Below are positions 33,696 to 40,337 of a stretch of 40,337 bases of DNA, piece by piece. Source of the stretch: Betaproteobacteria bacterium (GTDB lineage: Bacteria > Pseudomonadota > Gammaproteobacteria > Burkholderiales > Ferrovaceae); the NCBI GenBank assembly GCA_028868905.1, contig JAGWTQ010000008.1, positions 1-40,337 on the forward strand. Direction: 5' to 3'. Positions within the stretch are counted from its first letter, which is position 1, and the number at the start of each line of letters is the position of its first letter. Position numbers and translations under genes: made by a program. Below the pieces are notes generated by a model. It was not told the DNA's origin and searched no databases. It worked only from the letters and a program-made list of their open reading frames with translations.

Positions 33696-34718
33696 ATGAA
33701 AATTTGCATTATTGGAGGCGGCGGCGCCATTGGCGGTTATCTGGCGGTTCAGTTGGCCCGTTCCGGCAACGACGTCACTGTGGTTGCACGCGGTGCCACG
33801 CTGGAAGCCATCCAGAAAAACGGGCTCAAGCTCATCACGGACGAACATCCGGAAGGGCTCACCGCCAAGGTGAACATCGTCGACCGGGTGGTGGACGCCG
33901 GCGTGCAGGACCTCGTCATCCTGGCCATGAAAGCCCATCAGGTGACCCCGATCGCCCATTTCCTCCCCAGCATCATTGGTCCGGAAACCGTGGTCATCCC
34001 CATGCAGAACGGCATTCCCTTCTGGTATTTCCAGCGGCATGGCGGCGAATTTGAAAACCGCGTGGTGGAAACCGTGGACCCCGATGGCACCATCATGAAC
34101 GCCATCAACCCGCAGAACATCCTCGGTTGTGTGGTCTACCCTGCTGCAGTGACCGTGGCCCCAGGAGTCATCAAACATGTGGAAGGCAACCGCTTTCCCA
34201 TCGGCGAACTGGATGGCAGCACCACCCCGCGCGCGCAGCGCATTTCCGATACATTCATTGCGGCCGGCCTCAAATCGCCCATTCTGGAAAGCATCCGCTC
34301 CGAAATCTGGCTGAAACTGTGGGGCAACATGACGTTCAACCCCATCAGCGCACTGACCCACGCCACCCTGATCGAAATCTGCCAGCACCCCCTGGCCCGC
34401 GAACTGGCCTACGACATGATGGTTGAAGCGCGCGATGTGGCCCATCGCCTGGGCATCACGTTCCGCCTGGGCATCGAAAAGCGGATCGAAGGCGCGGAAA
34501 AAGTCGGGCGGCATAAAACCTCCATGCTGCAGGACGTGGAAGCCGGGCGCGGCCTTGAAGTGGATGCCTTGCTGGGCTCGGTCATCGAGCTGGGCAACAT
34601 GGTCGGCATACCGACACCGCGGCTGAAGGCGGTGTACGCGCTGACGGCCCTGCTTGGCCAGTCCATTGACGACGCCAAGGCCGGGTTGTCACTGGTTCGC
34701 CCCGGAAATCAGCACTGA
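33696..34718 (+). CDS. PanE/ApbA ketopantoate-reductase-family protein; candidate oxalyl-CoA reductase
   Basis: 'MKICIIGGGGAIGGYLAVQLARSGNDVTVVARGATLEAIQKNGLKLI', 'VILAMKAHQV', 'VIPMQNGIPFWYF', 'EIWLKLWGNMTFNPISALTHATL', 'GRHKTSMLQDVEAGRGLEVDALLGSVIELG'; neighbours are oxlT/frc. Confidence 0.88.
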   Translation: MKICIIGGGGAIGGYLAVQLARSGNDVTVVARGATLEAIQKNGLKLITDEHPEGLTAKVNIVDRVVDAGVQDLVILAMKAHQVTPIAHFLPSIIGPETVVIPMQNGIPFWYFQRHGGEFENRVVETVDPDGTIMNAINPQNILGCVVYPAAVTVAPGVIKHVEGNRFPIGELDGSTTPRAQRISDTFIAAGLKSPILESIRSEIWLKLWGNMTFNPISALTHATLIEICQHPLARELAYDMMVEARDVAHRLGITFRLGIEKRIEGAEKVGRHKTSMLQDVEAGRGLEVDALLGSVIELGNMVGIPTPRLKAVYALTALLGQSIDDAKAGLSLVRPGNQH

Positions 34719-34810
34719 ACCTTTTTCCATAGCAATCACCCAAAAAAACGGCGCATAGGTATCAACAATCGTTTATATTATGGTCATCCCAGTTTTCAGG
34801 ATGACCGCCT

Positions 34811-35791
34811 ATGCGCCATGCCACCCTTCGCCAGCTCAAGGTTTTTGAAACCGTCGCCCGACGACTTTCCTTTTCCCGGGCAGCGGAAGAGCTGCATCTT
34901 TCCCAGCCGGCCGTATCCACCCAGGTCAAGCAACTGGAAGACCACGCCGGCCTGCCCCTGTTCGAACAACTGGGCAAACGCATATTCCTGACCCCTGCCG
35001 GGCGGGAAATGCTTCGCCACAGCCGCGCCATCATCACGCAATTCCGCGAGGCGGAAGAAGCCATGGCCCAGCTCAAGGGAATTTCCGGCGGCACCCTCAA
35101 CGTTTCCGTCATTAGCGCCGGTGACTACTTTTTCCCCCACCTCCTGGCCGAGTTTTATCGCCGCCATGAGGGCATCAAGCTCAACCTGGACGTCACAAAC
35201 CGGCAGGAGCTGCTGCAAAAGCTGAACGAGAACCTGACCGACCTGGCGGTCATGGTGCGCCCCCCGCTGGAAATGGACGTCGTCGCGGAACCTTTTGCGC
35301 CGCACCCCTACGTCATCGTGGCCCCTCCCGACCACCCGCTGGCAGGCCAGAAGCGCATTCCACGCAGCGACCTGCTGTCCCAGCCGTTCATTACCCGCGA
35401 GCTGGGCTCGGACACCTGGAATTCCATGCAGGACGTTTTTGGGGAAGACCTGGGCAAGCTGCAGATGGCTTTCGAAATCCGCAGCACGGAAACCATCAAG
35501 CAGGCCGTCATGGCCGGCATGGGCATTGCGTTCGTGTCAGCCCACAACATCAACCTTGAATTGCAGGTGGGCAACCTGGTGATCCTGGATGTGGAGAATT
35601 TTCCTGCCATGCTCAACTGGTACGTCGTGCACCGCAAGGACAAGCACCTGCCCCCGGTAGCCCAGGCATTCAAGGGCTTCCTGCTGGAACAGGGGGCTCA
35701 GCTGATCGAATCCTTCACGCGCTTCAAGGTGAACACCCCAACCCTGGGACGGCGCAGCAAACGTTCGCAGAAAGCATCCCGGGACGAATGA
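34811..35791 (+). CDS. LysR-family regulator, CbbR-like
   Basis: 'LRQLKVFETVARRLSFSRAAEELHLSQPAVSTQVKQLEDHAGLPLFEQLGKRIFLTPAGREML' and 'ISGGTLNVSVISAGDYFFPHLLAEFYRRHEGIKLNLDVTNRQELL'. Confidence 0.92.
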   Translation: MRHATLRQLKVFETVARRLSFSRAAEELHLSQPAVSTQVKQLEDHAGLPLFEQLGKRIFLTPAGREMLRHSRAIITQFREAEEAMAQLKGISGGTLNVSVISAGDYFFPHLLAEFYRRHEGIKLNLDVTNRQELLQKLNENLTDLAVMVRPPLEMDVVAEPFAPHPYVIVAPPDHPLAGQKRIPRSDLLSQPFITRELGSDTWNSMQDVFGEDLGKLQMAFEIRSTETIKQAVMAGMGIAFVSAHNINLELQVGNLVILDVENFPAMLNWYVVHRKDKHLPPVAQAFKGFLLEQGAQLIESFTRFKVNTPTLGRRSKRSQKASRDE

Positions 35792-35803
35792 AGTGGTGGC
35801 CGC

Positions 35804-36685
35804 TCAGCTGCTGTTGCGCGCATTGAGCTGCTCGAGTGCCAGCAGGAGCGCGCTGTGGTCGAGCGATGCCCCTCCCGACTGGATGAAGCGGCTGTAGAGC
35901 TCGTGCACGTTGCGCGTCAGGGGCAGTTGCAGTCCGGCCGCCTCCGCTGCGCGCAGGGCTGAAGCCATGTCCTTGAGCTGGGTGGATGAATGCGCGCCCG
36001 GTTCGAAGTCGCGCGCCAGCATGCGCGCCCCATGCAGTTCGAGTACGCGGCTTTCGGCAAATCCGCCGCGGATGGCCTCGCGCACGGCCGCCGGATCCGC
36101 CCCTCCGGCTTCAGCCAACAGCAAGGCTTCCGCCACCGCACCGATGGTAATGCCTACGATCATTTGATTGGCCAGTTTTGCCAGGGCTCCCGCACCGGCG
36201 GGGCCGACGCGCGTGGCTCGTCCGAGGGCGGCAAAAACAGGCCGGGCACGCGTGAAGGCTTCAGGACTCCCCCCTGCCATGATGGCAAGCGTCCCTGCCG
36301 CAGCACCCACCACGCCTCCGGACACCGGCGCATCCAGTGCCGCAATGCCCCGCTCTGCCAGCAACGCGGCATGCTCGCGTGCGGTATCAGGCGGAATCGA
36401 GCTCATGTCGATGAACAGCGCCCCCGCAGGCATGGCCTGGGCCACGCCGCCGGCCTGCAGGACATCGCTCACGGCAGGCCCGTTGGCCAGCATGGTCAGG
36501 ACGAAATCCGATCCGGCCACGGCCTGGGCAGGGGTTTTCGCCACACGCGCCCCCGACTGGCGCAGCGTGTCTGTCTTGTGCGGGCTGCGGTTCCATACCG
36601 TAAGCTGAAAGCCGGCATCAAGCAGGCGCTGCCCCATCGGCCCACCCATCAGGCCCGTTCCCAGCAGTGCAATTTTGTCGTTCAT
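35804..36685 (-). CDS. 3-hydroxyisobutyrate dehydrogenase / 2-hydroxy-3-oxopropionate reductase family (GarR/GlxR-type)
   Basis: 'IALLGTGLMGGPMGQRLLDAGFQLTVWNRSPHKT', 'DAPVSGGVVGAAAGTLAIMAGG', 'GPAGAGALAKLANQMIVG'; start set at MNDKIALLG. Confidence 0.88.
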   Translation of the reverse strand: MNDKIALLGTGLMGGPMGQRLLDAGFQLTVWNRSPHKTDTLRQSGARVAKTPAQAVAGSDFVLTMLANGPAVSDVLQAGGVAQAMPAGALFIDMSSIPPDTAREHAALLAERGIAALDAPVSGGVVGAAAGTLAIMAGGSPEAFTRARPVFAALGRATRVGPAGAGALAKLANQMIVGITIGAVAEALLLAEAGGADPAAVREAIRGGFAESRVLELHGARMLARDFEPGAHSSTQLKDMASALRAAEAAGLQLPLTRNVHELYSRFIQSGGASLDHSALLLALEQLNARNSS

Positions 36686-36734
36686 GAGCTGAATTATAAT
36701 GGGGATCCCGAGAACAGCAGGAATGCCGGTTGCC

Positions 36735-38069
36735 ATGGAACATAACCTTCGGTTGTTGCATGCCCACATCGATCGCCAAGCTGAAGCGTTGCGCGAGCAG
36801 CTGATTTCCTGGCGGCGCGATCTGCACCGCCATCCCGAACTGTCCAACAGGGAGTTCCGTACCGCATCCCTCGTGGCGCACCACCTCGGATCGCTTGGCC
36901 TCCGGGTTCAAACGGGCGTTGCCCACACGGGCGTGGTTGGCGTGCTGGAAGGGGCTCATCCGGGCCCTGTGGTCGCCCTGCGCGCAGACATGGATGCGCT
37001 GCCGATCACCGAAGCGCTCGACCTGCCTTTTGCTTCTTCAGCAACGGCGATGTACGAAGGACGCGAAGTGGGCGTCATGCACGCCTGCGGACACGACTGC
37101 CACACGGCCATTCTCATGAGCGTGGCCCAGATCCTGACGGACTGCCGCGAGCAGCTTCACGGCACCGTCAAGTTCATCTTCCAGCCTGCCGAGGAAAGCC
37201 CTCCGCGTGGCGAAGAAGGAGGAGCAGAACTCATGATCCAGGAAGGCGTGCTCGAAAACCCGGCGCCGGAAGCCATATTCGGCCTGCATGTGTTCGCGGG
37301 CATGGAGAGCGGCACCATCGGTTACCGCTGCGGCCCCGCCATGGCCAGCTCGGACACCTTGCGCATCTCCATCGTGGGCCGACAGGCACATGGCGGCATG
37401 CCCTGGCAGGGGATCGATCCCATTGTCGTCGCCTCCCAGGTGGTGCTGGCCCTGCAGACCATTCCCAGCCGCCAGCTCGACGTCACGCACGAGCCGGCCA
37501 TCATCACGCTGGGCAGCATCCAGGGCGGCGTCCGGGACAACATCATTCCCGAACAGGTGGAACTGGTGGGAACCGTGCGGGCCTTCGATGAAACCATGCG
37601 GGCAGACATCGCCCACCGGGTCACGCGCACGGCTGAAAAAATTGCCGAAAGCGCCGGCGCAAAAGCCATCGTACGGATCGAGAAGGGGTATTCGGTCACG
37701 GTCAACCATACGGCCTTGACGCAGGCCATGGTGCCCACGCTGGAGCAGGTTGCAGGTCCCGGTCAGGTGTTCGTGTCACCCAAACTCACGGGTGCCGAAG
37801 ATTTTTCGAAATTTCAGGAGCGCATTCCTGGCATGTTTTTCTTTCTGGGCATCACCCCGCGCGGCACCCCGCGCGATCAGGTGGCGCCCAACCATTCAGC
37901 CCGCTTCGAGGTGGATGAAAGCGCGCTGCCTTTGGGTGTGCGCGCGCTCGCCCATCTGACGGTGGACTATTTCTCCGCCAGAAACAACCAGGTGCCTATA
38001 ACCGAATCGGGATTGAGCGAAAGGGATTCAATCCCTTCCTCCATCAGCCAGCGCGCCAAGTCGGGGTGA
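36735..38069 (+). CDS. M20-family amidohydrolase (hippurate/IAA-amino acid hydrolase-like)
   Basis: '[19 protein letters not shown]', '[21 protein letters not shown]', '[14 protein letters not shown]', 'FIFQPAEE', '[22 protein letters not shown]'. Confidence 0.92.
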   Translation: MEHNLRLLHAHIDRQAEALREQLISWRRDLHRHPELSNREFRTASLVAHHLGSLGLRVQTGVAHTGVVGVLEGAHPGPVVALRADMDALPITEALDLPFASSATAMYEGREVGVMHACGHDCHTAILMSVAQILTDCREQLHGTVKFIFQPAEESPPRGEEGGAELMIQEGVLENPAPEAIFGLHVFAGMESGTIGYRCGPAMASSDTLRISIVGRQAHGGMPWQGIDPIVVASQVVLALQTIPSRQLDVTHEPAIITLGSIQGGVRDNIIPEQVELVGTVRAFDETMRADIAHRVTRTAEKIAESAGAKAIVRIEKGYSVTVNHTALTQAMVPTLEQVAGPGQVFVSPKLTGAEDFSKFQERIPGMFFFLGITPRGTPRDQVAPNHSARFEVDESALPLGVRALAHLTVDYFSARNNQVPITESGLSERDSIPSSISQRAKSG

Positions 38070-40336
38070 TCTGAAGGCCCCTGGCCGCAGATGCCCACAT
38101 ACTTCCCGGCCCGCCGGCAGGCGCTGATGGCCATGTGAAGCAGGGCTTTGACGGCCGGGTCGCGCTCGTCGAAGGTTTGGGCCACCAGTCCCGAGTCCCG
38201 GTCCACTGCCAGCGTCATTTGGGTCAGATCGTTCGAACCGATGGAAAACCCGTCGAAACGCTCGAGAAACTGGTCTGCCAAAATGGCGTTGGCGGGAATT
38301 TCGCACATCATGACGATGCGCAGCCCGTTCTTGCCGCGCCGCAAACCCATCTCACCCAGCAAGGCGAGAGTCTGATCAGCCTCAGCCAGGGTACGCACGA
38401 ACGGCACCATGATCTCCACGTTTGTGAATCCCATGTCGTCCCGCACCCGCTTGAGCGCCTGGCATTCCAGCTCAAAACAATCCTTGAACGACGCGGCGAT
38501 ATAACGGGCCGCTCCCCGGAAGCCGAGCATGGGGTTTTCTTCCACGGGCTCATACTGCTTGCCGCCCACCAGATTGGTGTATTCGTTGGACTTGAAATCG
38601 GACAGCCGGACAATGACTTTCTTGGGCCAAAAAGCGGCAGCCAGAGTGGCGATGCCCTCCGTGAGCTTTTCCCGGTAAAACGTGGCCGGGTCTGCGTAAC
38701 CACGGGTTCTTTGCATCACTTCCCGTTGCAGCTCTGCAGGCAGCCGCGCGTATTCCAGGCAGGCTTTCGGGTGAATGCCGATCATCGCGCTGATGATGAA
38801 TTCCAGGCGTGCCAGTCCGACTCCCGCATTGGGCAGTCGCTGAAACGAAAAGGCCAGTTGCGGGTTGCCCACGTTCATGCTGAGCTTGACCGGAATGGCC
38901 GGCATGCGTTCAAGCGCCACCGAAGTGACATCGAACCCCAGGCGACCGCGATAGATATGGCCGGTTTCACCTTCGGCGCAGGACACCGTGACTTCGGGCA
39001 CTGCACGCAATGTCTCGGTGGCATGCCCGCATCCGACCACGGCAGGGATTCCAAGTTCGCGCGCAATGATGGCCGCATGGCAAGTCCGGCCACCGCGATT
39101 GGTGACAATGGCCGAGGCACGCTTCATGATGGGCTCCCAGTTGGGGTCCGTCATGTCCGTGACGAGCACATCACCGGGCCGGACCTCGTCCATCTGGGAG
39201 AGGTCGAACACGATGCGCACGGGCCCTGCACCGATCTTCTGGCCAATGGCACGCCCCGTCGCCAGCAAGTCGCCCTGTTCGCGCAAGACGTACCGTTCCA
39301 GGCTGTCCGCCGACTTCCGCGAAGCCACGGTTTCTGGCCGTGCCTGCAGGATATAAAGCTTGCCGTCCAATCCGTCCCGAGCCCATTCCACGTCCATGGG
39401 GCGTCCGTAATGGGATTCGATGGTGACGGCATAGCGGGCCAGTTCTTCCAGTTCCGCCTCGTACAGGCAGAACCGCTGCCGGTCGGCTGCGTCAGTTTCC
39501 ACGGTCATGACCGTTTTGCCTGCCGCCGAATGACCGCTATAGACCATGCGGGTGGCTTTCGACCCCAGATTGCGCATCAGCACCGCGGGGCGCCCCTGGG
39601 ACAAGGCCACCTTGCTCACGTAGTATTCGTCGGGGTTCACGGCCCCCTGCACCACGCTCTCACCCAGTCCCCAGCTGGCCGTTATGAAAACCACCTGATC
39701 GAAGCCGGATTCGGTGTCCACCGTGAACAGCACGCCGCTTGCCCCCAGATCGCTACGCACCATGCGCTGGATGCCTGCCGACAAGGCCACTTCGGAATGA
39801 ATAAATCCCTGATGGACCCGATAAGCAATGGCCCGGTCATTGTAGAGCGAAGCAAAAACGTGCTTGACGGCCTCGAACACCTGGTCGAGCCCCGCAATAT
39901 TCAGGAAGGTTTCCTGTTGCCCGGCAAACGAAGCATCCGGCAGGTCTTCAGCCGTGGCCGAGGAACGCACGGCCACGGAAGGGGGCTCGCCGTCTTCACC
40001 CTGCAACTTGGCATACGCGGTTGCAATTTCATGGTGCAGGCGGTCTGGCAAGGGAGCATCCAGGAGCCATTGGCGGATCTGCGCACCCGCTCTCGCCAGG
40101 CTGGCAACATCGTCCACATCCAGAGCCGCCAGCGTTTTTTCGATGCGCTCCGTCAGGTCGTTCTGGGCCAGGAAATCCCGGTAGGCTTCGGCCGTGGTGG
40201 CAAATCCGTCCGGAACACGGACCCCGGCCTGCTCAAGCTGGCTGATCATTTCGCCCAGCGAGGCGTTTTTACCCCCCACCGAATCCACGTCGGTCATGCG
40301 AAGATGCCGGAACCAGCGGACATATGCCTGTGCCAT
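37967..40336 (-). CDS. ppsA: Phosphoenolpyruvate synthase
   Basis: '[37 protein letters not shown]', swivelling His '[27 protein letters not shown]', '[10 protein letters not shown]', '[18 protein letters not shown]'; 5' end at window edge. Confidence 0.96.
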   Translation of the reverse strand: MAQAYVRWFRHLRMTDVDSVGGKNASLGEMISQLEQAGVRVPDGFATTAEAYRDFLAQNDLTERIEKTLAALDVDDVASLARAGAQIRQWLLDAPLPDRLHHEIATAYAKLQGEDGEPPSVAVRSSATAEDLPDASFAGQQETFLNIAGLDQVFEAVKHVFASLYNDRAIAYRVHQGFIHSEVALSAGIQRMVRSDLGASGVLFTVDTESGFDQVVFITASWGLGESVVQGAVNPDEYYVSKVALSQGRPAVLMRNLGSKATRMVYSGHSAAGKTVMTVETDAADRQRFCLYEAELEELARYAVTIESHYGRPMDVEWARDGLDGKLYILQARPETVASRKSADSLERYVLREQGDLLATGRAIGQKIGAGPVRIVFDLSQMDEVRPGDVLVTDMTDPNWEPIMKRASAIVTNRGGRTCHAAIIARELGIPAVVGCGHATETLRAVPEVTVSCAEGETGHIYRGRLGFDVTSVALERMPAIPVKLSMNVGNPQLAFSFQRLPNAGVGLARLEFIISAMIGIHPKACLEYARLPAELQREVMQRTRGYADPATFYREKLTEGIATLAAAFWPKKVIVRLSDFKSNEYTNLVGGKQYEPVEENPMLGFRGAARYIAASFKDCFELECQALKRVRDDMGFTNVEIMVPFVRTLAEADQTLALLGEMGLRRGKNGLRIVMMCEIPANAILADQFLERFDGFSIGSNDLTQMTLAVDRDSGLVAQTFDERDPAVKALLHMAISACRRAGKYVGICGQGPSDHPDLARWLMEEGIESLSLNPDSVIGTWLFLAEK

Positions 40337-40337
40337 G

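Overview
A 40.3 kb chromosomal window from what looks like a PHB-producing betaproteobacterium. It is GC-rich and densely coding. I saw no rRNA, tRNA, CRISPR, transposase or phage genes. Roughly 1-28 kb is conserved housekeeping content: darP/yjgA, mog-type gene, carboxylesterase, relA, comEC, lolD, lolC/E, lysS, prfB (with its programmed frameshift), recJ, rpfE-like, a BktB-like thiolase, rimO, phaR, phaP, phaB, phaC, ZIP transporter, pgeF, rluD, bamD, ftsB, eno, kdsA and pyrG. The accessory-looking part is about 27.8-36.7 kb. It looks like a compact oxalate-utilisation locus: an OxlT-type oxalate/formate antiporter, a formyl-CoA:oxalate CoA-transferase (Frc family), a PanE-family reductase (candidate oxalyl-CoA reductase), a TauE/SafE permease, a Crp/Fnr-family regulator, a CbbR-like LysR regulator and a GarR/GlxR-type reductase. 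It also contains a stand-alone protein resembling the N-terminal 10-formyl-THF hydrolase/formyltransferase domain of FDH/ALDH1L1. No oxalyl-CoA decarboxylase is present in the window. The most interesting hypothesis is that the formyltransferase-like protein supplies or drains formyl units between folate and CoA, so that oxalate could be activated and reduced to glyoxylate without decarboxylation. Candidate FNR/FixK-like and LysR-like operators lie in front of these genes. The phaR-phaP intergenic region carries a strong promoter overlaid with three TTGCARYGC repeats.
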